A stretch of DNA of 6,428 bases from Betaproteobacteria bacterium. Lineage in GTDB: Bacteria; Pseudomonadota; Gammaproteobacteria; Burkholderiales; Burkholderiaceae_C. The notes under the pieces were generated by a model. It was not told the DNA's origin and searched no databases. It saw only the letters and a program-made list of their open reading frames with translations. Position numbers and translations under genes: made by a program. Each line of letters starts with the position of its first letter. Positions within the stretch are counted from its first letter, which is position 1. The stretch spans positions 1 to 6,428 of the forward strand of contig RFNL01000101.1 in the NCBI GenBank assembly GCA_009927195.1, given 5' to 3'. Positions 1 to 5,928 of the stretch are shown in pieces.

Positions 1-1292
1 GTGCTGTCAGGCAAGCCGAGTATCTGCTCAACACGACCGAACAATTCGGAGGCAAACGCCACCTCGGCCGGGCCGTGCATTTTGGGTTTGACGATGTACA
101 CCGACCCGGTGCGCGAATTGCGAATGCCGTTGGCCCCGTGGCCTTGCAAGTCGTGCAAGGCGATGGTGGTGGTGACCATGGCGTCCATGATGCCCTCGGG
201 GATCTCGTGCCACTGGTCGTCCGTGCCTTGGTAAAGGATGGCAGGGTTGGTCATCAAGTGACCGACATTGCGCAAGAACAACAACGATCGGCCATGCACA
301 GTCACCTCGACGTCGCCCTTGGGTGCATGGTAGACACGATCGGGATTCAAGCCCCGCTTGAAACTGTGGCCCGCTTTGTGGACCTCTTCGGTCAAGGTGC
401 CTTTCAAGATGCCCAACCAGTTGCTGTAGGCCAGGAGCTTGTCTTCTGCGTCCACCGCGGCCACCGAGTCTTCCAGATCGAGGATGGTGGAGAGGGCGGC
501 TTCCACCACCAGGTCGCAAACGCCAGCTGGGTCGGTGGCGCCAATGGGGTGTTGGGCGTTGATTTGGATGTCCAGGTGCAAGCCGTGGTGGATCAGCAAA
601 ACCGAGGTGGGGTGGGCCGCGTCGCCTTGGTAGCCGACGAATTGCTTGGGGTTGGCCAAGGGCGAGTTTTTGCCACCTTTGAGCATGACCACCAACGCAC
701 CTTTGACCACGGCATAGCCGATCGAGTCGATGTGCGAGCCTGATTTCAAGGGCACGGTGCGATCCAGCACATAGCGGGCGTATTCAATGACTTTGGCGCC
801 GCGCTTGTGGTTGTACCCGGGGCCTTTGGCACAGCCATCGGCCTCGGAGATTGCGTCGGTGCCGTACAAAGCGTCATAAAGCGAACCCCAGCGGGCATTG
901 GCCGCGTTCAAGGCGTAACGCGCGTTCAAGATGGGCACCACCAATTGGGGGCCTGCTTGGGTGGCGAGTTCGGTGTCGACGTTTTGGGTGCTGATGCTGA
1001 ATTTTTGGGGTGGTGTGACCAAATAACCAATGCCCTCCAGAAAAGCCTGGTAGGCGTCCATGTCGGTGATGGGCCCGGGATGGGCTTGGTGCCAGTGGTC
1101 CAGTTCGGTTTGCAGTCGGTCACGCTCGGCCAACAGGGCCAGGTTCTTGGGGGCAAGGTCGGCCACCAAGCGGTCAAAGCCATGCCAAAAGTGGTCGCTG
1201 CTGATGCCGGTGCCGGGCAAAACCTGTTGGTCGATGAATTGCTGCAAGGCGGTGTCAACATGCAGGCAATGGATGGCGGTGCGTGCGGTCAT
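1..1292 (-). CDS. glcB: Malate synthase G, N-terminal 430 residues (cut by left window edge)
   Basis: Malate synthase G condenses glyoxylate with acetyl-CoA and water to give malate and CoA, in the cytoplasm. It serves glycolate/glyoxylate use and the glyoxylate shunt. Translating the minus strand from 1292 gives 430 codons without a stop. Visible family motifs are VLPGTG (25-30), AGPQLVVP (113-120), NARYALNAANARWGSLYDAL (123-142), LEDSVAAVDAEDK (273-285), RNVGHLMTNP (341-350, whose Arg matches the glyoxylate-binding Arg338 of E. coli GlcB by my recalled alignment) and NSRTGSVYIVKPKMHGP (392-408). The family has about 720 residues, so some 290 C-terminal residues lie outside, including the Mg-binding Glu and Asp and the catalytic-base Asp. 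The ATG at 1292 fits the family N-terminus. An in-frame ATG at 1322 would add ten residues, but it lies upstream of the best -10 candidate. No strong Shine-Dalgarno is seen. The gene is divergent from argS and no other glc genes are visible. Confidence 0.95.
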   Translation of the reverse strand, partial: MTARTAIHCLHVDTALQQFIDQQVLPGTGISSDHFWHGFDRLVADLAPKNLALLAERDRLQTELDHWHQAHPGPITDMDAYQAFLEGIGYLVTPPQKFSISTQNVDTELATQAGPQLVVPILNARYALNAANARWGSLYDALYGTDAISEADGCAKGPGYNHKRGAKVIEYARYVLDRTVPLKSGSHIDSIGYAVVKGALVVMLKGGKNSPLANPKQFVGYQGDAAHPTSVLLIHHGLHLDIQINAQHPIGATDPAGVCDLVVEAALSTILDLEDSVAAVDAEDKLLAYSNWLGILKGTLTEEVHKAGHSFKRGLNPDRVYHAPKGDVEVTVHGRSLLFLRNVGHLMTNPAILYQGTDDQWHEIPEGIMDAMVTTTIALHDLQGHGANGIRNSRTGSVYIVKPKMHGPAEVAFASELFGRVEQILGLPDS

Positions 1293-1388
1293 GGTGTGGG
1301 GCCCAAATGGGTTGAAAACCATTCATCTTAAATTAAGAGTGATCTGCCACTCTAAGGCCGGGCGCACCGCCCGTAAAATCGCGTCCCT
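1293..1388. promoter_or_regulatory. Divergent glcB/argS intergenic region with nested inverted repeats
   Basis: This 96-bp spacer must hold the start signals of both divergent genes. Three dyads are visible: TCTTAA-A-TTAAGA (1326-1338, 13-bp perfect palindrome), AGAGTG-N6-CACTCT (1336-1353) and CGGGCG-CAC-CGCCCG (1359-1373). The first two share 1336-1338 and form an AT-rich island in GC-rich DNA. On the minus strand a weak -10 candidate TAAGAT (complement of 1325-1330) overlaps the first palindrome. It would start a glcB transcript near 1318, about 26 nt before the ATG. The repeats are seen directly. Their use as operators is inference, and I recognise no particular regulator's consensus. Confidence 0.5.
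1374..1379 (+). promoter_or_regulatory. Candidate -10 box of argS (TAAAAT)
   Basis: TAAAAT matches five of six bases of the sigma-70 -10 consensus and is followed by CGCG. No good -35 box lies 16-18 bp upstream. Transcription would start near 1386, only about 3 nt before the argS ATG at 1389, so the mRNA would be nearly leaderless. This fits the absence of any Shine-Dalgarno before that ATG. The same TA(A/C)AATCGCG core stands before lptA. An additional upstream promoter cannot be excluded. Confidence 0.45.
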
Positions 1389-3122
1389 ATGCTGCTTGTC
1401 AAACAACAACTCCTGGCCGATTTAGGTCAGGCTCTGTCGGCGCTCGCGCCTGGCCATACCCACTCCCCTGAACTGGCCAGCCCCAAGGTGGCCTCGCACG
1501 GCGATTGGGCCATCACCGCGGCCTTGCAATGGGCCAAGCCTTTGGGTCAGTCCCCGCGCCAAGTGGCAGAGCGGCTGCGCGCCGATTTGCAGGCCCGCCC
1601 GGCTTTTGCGCAGTGGGTCGACAGCTTGGAGATCGCTGGTCCGGGTTTCATCAATCTGCGTTTGAAACCTGCCGCCCAGCAAAACATCGTGCGCGAGGTG
1701 CTGCAAGCCGGTGCCCAGTTTGGACACCAAGCCACCACAGGCCAACGCATCCTGGTGGAGTTTGTGTCGGCCAACCCCACAGGGCCATTGCATGTGGGCC
1801 ATGGCCGTCAAGCGGCTTTGGGCGACGCGATTTGCCAGTTGCTGGAGAGCCAAGGCCATGCGGTCTACCGCGAGTTTTATTACAACGATGCCGGTGTGCA
1901 AATTGCCACCTTGGCCAACTCGACCCAACTGCGCGCCCAAGGCCTGCGCCCGGGCCAGCCCGGTTGGCCCGAGCAGGCCTATAACGGCGATTACATCCAA
2001 GACATTGCCGATGCTTTCATGGCGCGCCAGACGGTGCAAGCCGATGACCGCAGCTTCACCGCCAGCGGCGACCTCAACGATTTGGACGGCATGCGCCAAT
2101 TTGCCGTGGCCTATTTGCGCCATGAGCAAGACCTGGATTTGCGGGCATTTGGCGTGCGTTTTGACAACCACTACCTGGAGTCCAGCCTCTACACCAGTGG
2201 CCGGGTCGAGCAAGCCGTGCAGCGCTTGCAAGCCGCTGGCAAAACCTATGCGCAAGACGGTGCACTGTGGTTGCGCAGCACCGATTACGGCGATGACAAA
2301 GACCGGGTGATGCGCAAGAGCGACGGCAGTTACACCTATTTCGTGCCCGATGTAGCCTACCACATCACCAAGTGGGAGCGCGGGTTCGCCCGTGTGGTCA
2401 ACATCCAAGGCGCCGACCACCACGGCACCATTGCCCGGGTGCGCGCGGGTTTGCAAGCAGTGGGTGTGGGCATCCCCGAGGGCTATCCAGACTATGTCTT
2501 GCACACCATGGTGCGGGTGGTGCGCGGTGGCGAGGAGGTCAAAATCTCCAAGCGTGCAGGCAGTTACGTGACCTTGCGCGATTTGATCGAGTGGACCAGC
2601 AAAGACGCGGTTCGTTTTTTCTTGCTCAGCCGCAAACCCGATACCGAATACGTGTTCGACATCGACTTGGCCTTGGCGCAAAACAACGACAATCCGGTTT
2701 TTTATGTGCAATATGCACACGCACGCATTTGCTCGGTGCTGTTGCGCCAGGCTTGGCCCGAAGAGGCCCAGCGCAGCGCCCTGGATGAAGCCCAGCGCCA
2801 AGCGGGCGTGGCCCAGGCCATGGCGCATTTGCAGTCGGTGGACTTGTCGCCTTTGACCAGCCCGCCCGCCCAGGCCTTGATGCTCAAGCTGGCCCAGTAC
2901 CCAGCCATGCTGAGCGCGGCAGCGCGCGACTTTGCGCCCCATGATGTGTCTTTTTATCTGCGCGAATTGGCCGCCTGCTACCACAGTTATTACGATGCCG
3001 AGCGCATTTGGGTCGACGAATTGCCCTTGCGCCAAGCCCGCATGGCCTTGGCCGCAGCCACCGCGCAGGTGTTGCACAATGGTTTGAAGGTGTTGGGTGT
3101 CTGCGCCCCCACCAGCATGTAA
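1389..3122 (+). CDS. argS: Arginyl-tRNA synthetase
   Basis: This class I synthetase attaches arginine to tRNA-Arg using ATP in the cytoplasm; the gene is normally essential. The protein has 577 residues, the usual length. The N-terminal tRNA-recognition (Add-1) domain runs to about residue 92 and ends in the family motif IAGPGFINLRL. The HIGH signature is HVGH (135-138), preceded by SANPTGPL. YYNDAG (164-169) is a conserved ArgS stretch. The KMSKS-type loop is KISKR (385-389), a normal variant here. The DALR anticodon-binding domain begins around YVQYAHAR (439-446) and ends with LKVLGVCAPTSM, as typical of the family. The ATG at 1389 gives MLLVKQQLLADL, which fits relatives as I recall them, although no ribosome-binding site precedes it. 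The SPOR gene follows after 11 bp. A long open frame on the opposite strand (1422-3077) is only a mirror of this gene. Confidence 0.98.
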   Translation: MLLVKQQLLADLGQALSALAPGHTHSPELASPKVASHGDWAITAALQWAKPLGQSPRQVAERLRADLQARPAFAQWVDSLEIAGPGFINLRLKPAAQQNIVREVLQAGAQFGHQATTGQRILVEFVSANPTGPLHVGHGRQAALGDAICQLLESQGHAVYREFYYNDAGVQIATLANSTQLRAQGLRPGQPGWPEQAYNGDYIQDIADAFMARQTVQADDRSFTASGDLNDLDGMRQFAVAYLRHEQDLDLRAFGVRFDNHYLESSLYTSGRVEQAVQRLQAAGKTYAQDGALWLRSTDYGDDKDRVMRKSDGSYTYFVPDVAYHITKWERGFARVVNIQGADHHGTIARVRAGLQAVGVGIPEGYPDYVLHTMVRVVRGGEEVKISKRAGSYVTLRDLIEWTSKDAVRFFLLSRKPDTEYVFDIDLALAQNNDNPVFYVQYAHARICSVLLRQAWPEEAQRSALDEAQRQAGVAQAMAHLQSVDLSPLTSPPAQALMLKLAQYPAMLSAAARDFAPHDVSFYLRELAACYHSYYDAERIWVDELPLRQARMALAAATAQVLHNGLKVLGVCAPTSM

Positions 3123-3133
3123 GGACAGGGCAC

Positions 3134-3691
3134 ATGAGGCAACAAAAAGGCGGCACGCTGCTGGGGTTTATTTTGGGATTGGTCGTGGGCCTGAGCGTGG
3201 CTCTGGTGGTGGCCGTGTATGTGACCAAAGTGCCGATCCCCTTCATGAACAAAGCCCCAAGCCGCAGCGCAGAGCAAGATGCGGCCGAGCAAAAAAAGAA
3301 CAAAGACTGGGACCCCAACGCACCCTTGTACGGCAAAAACCCCGCCAAACCGGCGGCCCCCAGCGAGCCCATCGATGCCGCCCCACCAACGGTCGAAGAC
3401 AAAAAATCAGACGACCCTTTGGGCGACCTGGCCCGCGCCAAAGCCGGCGCTGATCCATTTTTGTATTTTGTCCAGGCCGGCGCCTACCGCAGCGAGCCTG
3501 AGGCGCAAGCGCAAAAGGCCAAGCTCGCCCTCAAGGGCTTGGAATCGGGCATCAGCGAGCGTGAGCAAGACGGTCGCACCGTCTTTCGGGTTCGACTGGG
3601 GCCGTTTGACACCAAGGAAGATGCCGAAGTCACCAAGAAAAAACTCGATGGCATCAAAGTAGAAGCCGCTTTAGTGCGTGTGCAGCGCTGA
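3134..3691 (+). CDS. Membrane-anchored SPOR-domain protein (FtsN-like layout)
   Basis: SPOR domains bind peptidoglycan strands stripped of stem peptides and so bring proteins to the division septum. This 185-residue protein has the FtsN layout: a short cytoplasmic N-terminus (MRQQKGG), one membrane helix at about 8-30 (GFILGLVVGLSVALVVAVYV), a charged and Pro/Ala-rich linker to about 107, then a C-terminal SPOR domain at about 109-184. SPOR hallmarks are VQAGAY (113-118) and RVRLGPF (152-158) before the last helix and strand. The ATG at 3134 is preferred over an in-frame ATG at 3008 inside argS, because it has AAGGACAGGG just upstream and puts the membrane helix next to the N-terminus. It lies 11 bp after argS and 35 bp before dsbA, so it is probably co-transcribed. 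It is not necessarily the cell's FtsN; Burkholderiales carry several SPOR proteins, so no symbol is given. Confidence 0.9.
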   Translation: MRQQKGGTLLGFILGLVVGLSVALVVAVYVTKVPIPFMNKAPSRSAEQDAAEQKKNKDWDPNAPLYGKNPAKPAAPSEPIDAAPPTVEDKKSDDPLGDLARAKAGADPFLYFVQAGAYRSEPEAQAQKAKLALKGLESGISEREQDGRTVFRVRLGPFDTKEDAEVTKKKLDGIKVEAALVRVQR

Positions 3692-3714
3692 CCCACCACA
3701 CCCCCTGTATCGAA

Positions 3715-3719
3715 AAGGA
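3715..3719 (+). promoter_or_regulatory. Ribosome-binding site of dsbA (AAGGA)
   Basis: AAGGA lies 7 nt before the dsbA ATG, at optimal spacing. It supports that start. It also contrasts with argS and lptA, which have no such site. Confidence 0.75.
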
Positions 3720-3726
3720 CCAAACC

Positions 3727-4374
3727 ATGAAACGCCGTGATTTCACCCTGGCCGCTGCCGCTGGATTGCCCACCTGGGGATTTGCCCAAGGGCCTGCCCC
3801 CAGCCGGCCTGCGCCCCAAGAGGGCATTGAGTACGTCACCTTGGACAAGCGGGTACCGGCCGAGTCCAACGACGGCAAGATCGAGGTGATTGAGTTCTTT
3901 TGGTACAGCTGCCCTCACTGCAATGCCTTTGAACCCCGCTTTGCCCAGTGGCTGAAAACCATTCCCAAAGATGTGCTGGTGCGCCGCGTGCCGGTGCGCT
4001 TTCGCGATGACTTTGAACCTCAGCAACGCATGTTCTACACCCTGGAGGCGATGGGCAAGTTAGAGGCCCTGCATGCCAAGCTGTTTGCCGCGATTCATGC
4101 TGAAAAGCAAAAGCTCGACACCTTGGACACCCTCAGCGCTTGGGTGGCCAAAAACGGTGTGGACAAATCCAAATTCACCGAGATCTTCAACTCCTTTGGT
4201 GTGGCCACCAAGGCCAAGCGCGCCACCCAGTTGCAAGAGGCCTTCAAGGTCCAGGGCGTGCCCTCTTTGGGGGTGGCTGGTCGTTTCTACACCGACGGCA
4301 CTTTGGCCTCGAGCATGGAATCGGCTTTGGGCGTGGTCGAGTATTTGCTGGGCCAAGTTCGCAAAGGGCGCTGA
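3727..4374 (+). CDS. dsbA: Periplasmic thiol:disulfide interchange protein DsbA (DsbA/DsbL type)
   Basis: DsbA oxidises cysteine pairs of newly exported proteins in the periplasm and is reoxidised by DsbB, which is not in this window. The 215-residue protein is close to E. coli DsbA (208 with its signal). The redox motif CPHC is at 62-65 inside FFWYSCPHC, and these are its only cysteines. The cis-proline facing the active site is Pro179 in GVPSLGV, preceded by Val178 as in classic DsbA. The helical insertion lies between. The signal peptide is about residues 1-20 with likely cleavage GFA-Q. It starts MKRRDFTLAAAA, resembling a twin-arginine (RRxF) signal, with a short and weakly hydrophobic core. 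The ATG at 3727 has AAGGA 7 nt upstream. The gene follows the SPOR gene by 35 bp. No T-tract terminator follows, so some read-through toward lptA is possible. Confidence 0.95.
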   Translation: MKRRDFTLAAAAGLPTWGFAQGPAPSRPAPQEGIEYVTLDKRVPAESNDGKIEVIEFFWYSCPHCNAFEPRFAQWLKTIPKDVLVRRVPVRFRDDFEPQQRMFYTLEAMGKLEALHAKLFAAIHAEKQKLDTLDTLSAWVAKNGVDKSKFTEIFNSFGVATKAKRATQLQEAFKVQGVPSLGVAGRFYTDGTLASSMESALGVVEYLLGQVRKGR

Positions 4375-4478
4375 GCCTTATTCAAGGAGCCCGACCCGCT
4401 GGTGGGCACGCCGCCCTCCTCCAGTCGCTGCGCTCCCATGTCGTCGGGTCGACGCACCCCAAGATGGCGGTTTCAGAG

Positions 4479-4502
4479 GGGGAGTTCAATCCTTGAACCC
4501 CC
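4479..4502. repeat. Inverted repeat (bulged hairpin) upstream of lptA
   Basis: GGGG at 4479-4482 pairs with CCCC at 4499-4502, and GTTCAA at 4484-4489 pairs with TTGAAC at 4493-4498. This gives ten base pairs with one bulged A (4483) and a 3-nt loop (TCC). It is followed by AAAATGACC on the plus strand and TCTGAAACC on the minus strand, so it is not a standard intrinsic terminator either way. It could weaken read-through from dsbA or protect an mRNA 3' end; neither role is shown. Confidence 0.5.
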
Positions 4503-4547
4503 AAAATGACCCATTTGAGAGGGGAAAACGAGCAAACGCCACCCCGC

Positions 4548-4553
4548 TACAAT
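4548..4553 (+). promoter_or_regulatory. Candidate -10 box of lptA (TACAAT)
   Basis: TACAAT matches five of six -10 bases and is followed by CGCGCCC. No clear -35 box is present at 16-18 bp; a TTGAGA at 4515-4520 is too far (27 bp). The predicted transcription start near 4560 leaves only about 5 nt before the ATG at 4565. That matches the missing Shine-Dalgarno and resembles the argS start. This promoter would drive lptA-lptB-rpoN. Confidence 0.5.
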
Positions 4554-4564
4554 CGCGCCCAATC

Positions 4565-5152
4565 ATGTCGAGCAAGATTCATGCCTTCTCTTTATGTGCC
4601 AGTTTGATCCTGGTCATGGGCCTGTGGCCTGCCGGGGTGTGGGCGGAGCGCGCGGACCGTGACAAGCCGCTCAACATCGAGGCCGATAACCTGCGTCACG
4701 ACGAACTCAAAAAAACCAGCGTTTTCACCGGCCGGGTGGTGGCCACCAAAGGCAGCATCGTCATGCGTGGCAACCGCTTGGAGGTGCGCCAAGATGCGGA
4801 TGGCCATCAGTTTGCCGTTCTCAGCGCCAGCGAGGGCGAACGGGCGTTTTTTCGGCAAAAGCGCGAAGGTTTCAATGAATTCATGGAAGGCGAGGCACAA
4901 ACCATTGAATACGATGGCCGCGCTGATCAGGTGTTGCTCAGGGTTCGCGCCGAGTTGCGCCGCTTGCGTGGCACGGTGGTGAGCGACGAAATTCTTGGTC
5001 AAACCATCTCCTACAACAACCTCAGTGAAGTCTTTATCGTCGACGGCAAGGCCACAGGGGGTAAAACAGAGGCGCTCGCACCCATCAATCCCGATGGCGG
5101 GCGTGTGCGTGCGGTGCTCTCTCCCCGTCCCGCCAGCGGGGACAAAAAGTGA
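4565..5152 (+). CDS. lptA: Lipopolysaccharide transport periplasmic protein LptA
   Basis: LptA forms the beta-jellyroll bridge that carries lipopolysaccharide across the periplasm, between LptC at the inner membrane and LptD at the outer membrane. The 195-residue protein begins with a Sec-type signal peptide (Lys4, hydrophobic core about 7-22, likely cleavage VWA-E after residue 27). The OstA/LptA domain follows from NIEADNLRHDE (starting at 37) through VFTGRVVATKGSIVMRG, a run of beta-strand repeats, and ISYNNLSEVFIVDGKATGG near 160. The tail RVRAVLSPRPAS fits relatives as I recall them. The ATG at 4565 is the only Met placed directly before a proper signal sequence; the frame is open further upstream but without a suitable start. 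No ribosome-binding site is seen. Its last four bases overlap the lptB start (GTGA). The usual upstream partners lptC and kdsC are absent here. Confidence 0.95.
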   Translation: MSSKIHAFSLCASLILVMGLWPAGVWAERADRDKPLNIEADNLRHDELKKTSVFTGRVVATKGSIVMRGNRLEVRQDADGHQFAVLSASEGERAFFRQKREGFNEFMEGEAQTIEYDGRADQVLLRVRAELRRLRGTVVSDEILGQTISYNNLSEVFIVDGKATGGKTEALAPINPDGGRVRAVLSPRPASGDKK

Positions 5153-5928
5153 TTGCCGTCTCGGGCGCGCTGTCGGCATCCGGTGCGGACAGCCGCCTGC
5201 AAGCCCAGCACCTGCGCAAGTCCTACGGCAGCCGGGTGGTGGTGCAAGACGTGTCGATCGGTGTGAACAAGGGTGAGGTGGTGGGTTTGCTGGGACCCAA
5301 TGGCGCGGGCAAAACCACTTCGTTTTACATGATCGTTGGCCTGGTCCGCTCTGACGGGGGCACGATCAGCATCGATGGCCAGCCCATCGAGCGCTTGCCC
5401 ATCCACCGCCGCGCCCGCCTGGGTTTGAGTTACCTGCCGCAAGAGGCATCGATTTTTCGCAAACTCAATGTGCAAGACAACGTGCGTGCGGTGCTGGAGT
5501 TGCAACGCGACGAGAACGAACAGCCGCTGTCGCCCGCCGACATTGAGCAACGCTTGAACACCTTGCTGGCCGAATTGCGGGTCGACCATTTGCGCGACTC
5601 TCCAGCCCTGGCCTTGTCCGGTGGCGAGCGGCGCAGGGTGGAGATCGCCCGCGCCTTGGCCACCCAGCCACGCTTCATCTTGCTCGACGAACCCTTTGCC
5701 GGCATCGACCCGATTGCGGTGATTGAGATCCAGCGCATCATTGGTTTTCTCAAGTCGCGCGGCATCGGTGTGCTCATCACCGACCACAATGTGCGCGAAA
5801 CGCTGGGCATTTGCGACCATGCCTGCATCATCAACGACGGTCGTGTGCTGGCCCAGGGCACGCCCGCTGACATCATTGACAACGCCGATGTGCGCCGGGT
5901 TTACCTCGGTGAGCACTTCAAAATGTGA
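5149..5928 (+). CDS. lptB: Lipopolysaccharide export ABC transporter ATP-binding protein LptB
   Basis: LptB is the cytoplasmic ATPase of the LptB2FGC complex, which extracts lipopolysaccharide from the inner membrane and pushes it onto the LptA bridge. All nucleotide-binding motifs are intact in the 259 residues: Walker A GPNGAGKTT (49-57), Q-loop LPQEAS (Gln98), signature LSGGERRR (156-163), Walker B FILLDEP (Asp180, catalytic Glu181), D-loop GIDP (185-188) and H-loop TDHNVRETL (His213). These sequences, with FYMIVGL after Walker A, are diagnostic for LptB rather than LivF/LivG-type ATPases. Translation starts at GTG 5149, overlapping the lptA stop in GTGA. No ATG in frame precedes Walker A, so GTG is effectively forced. 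It gives about 17 more N-terminal residues than E. coli LptB (241 residues). The stop shares its A with the rpoN ATG (TGATG), so coupling runs through all three genes. Confidence 0.97.
   Translation: MIAVSGALSASGADSRLQAQHLRKSYGSRVVVQDVSIGVNKGEVVGLLGPNGAGKTTSFYMIVGLVRSDGGTISIDGQPIERLPIHRRARLGLSYLPQEASIFRKLNVQDNVRAVLELQRDENEQPLSPADIEQRLNTLLAELRVDHLRDSPALALSGGERRRVEIARALATQPRFILLDEPFAGIDPIAVIEIQRIIGFLKSRGIGVLITDHNVRETLGICDHACIINDGRVLAQGTPADIIDNADVRRVYLGEHFKM

Larger units (their letters stand above)
4375..4564. other. Non-coding spacer between dsbA and lptA
   Basis: This 190-bp stretch contains no credible gene. Several frames cross it only as extensions of dsbA or lptA shadow frames. It holds a small hairpin CGTCG-GGT-CGACG (4442-4454), a larger bulged hairpin (4479-4502) and, at its right end, the probable lptA -10 box. 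No intrinsic terminator with a T-tract is visible on either strand. I recognise no insertion sequence, attachment site or known repeat family. Because lptC and kdsC commonly precede lptA, this spacer may mark a rearrangement junction; that is inference. Confidence 0.5.

Noticed and set aside
28..519. 163-codon minus-strand open frame
   Set aside because: Another frame of the glcB region, Arg/Gly/His-rich; a shadow of the true GlcB frame.
75..743. 222-codon open frame on the plus strand
   Set aside because: Antisense to malate synthase G. The minus-strand reading gives a convincing GlcB; this one has no domain.
1359..1373. GC-rich hairpin CGGGCG-CAC-CGCCCG as an intrinsic terminator
   Set aside because: No T-tract follows on either strand, and it sits in the promoter spacer upstream of argS.
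1422..3077. 551-codon open frame on the minus strand
   Set aside because: It lies entirely antisense to argS, which has every expected motif. Its translation is rich in Gly/His/Gln/Val with no recognisable domain; such mirror frames are common in GC-rich genes.
3008..3133. In-frame upstream extension of the SPOR gene into argS
   Set aside because: It adds an unlikely Arg/Gly-rich stretch before the membrane anchor, and a better ribosome-binding site precedes 3134.
4073..4564. In-frame upstream extension of lptA to 4073
   Set aside because: It would overlap most of the second half of dsbA in another frame and bury the clear LptA signal peptide. The ATG at 4565 is the natural start.
4969..4984. 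Possible sigma-54 (-24/-12) promoter TGGCACG-N4-TGAGC within lptA, upstream of rpoN
   Set aside because: The -24 half is perfect, but the required GC at -12 is out of register by one base and the TTGC element is missing. Probably a chance match in coding sequence.
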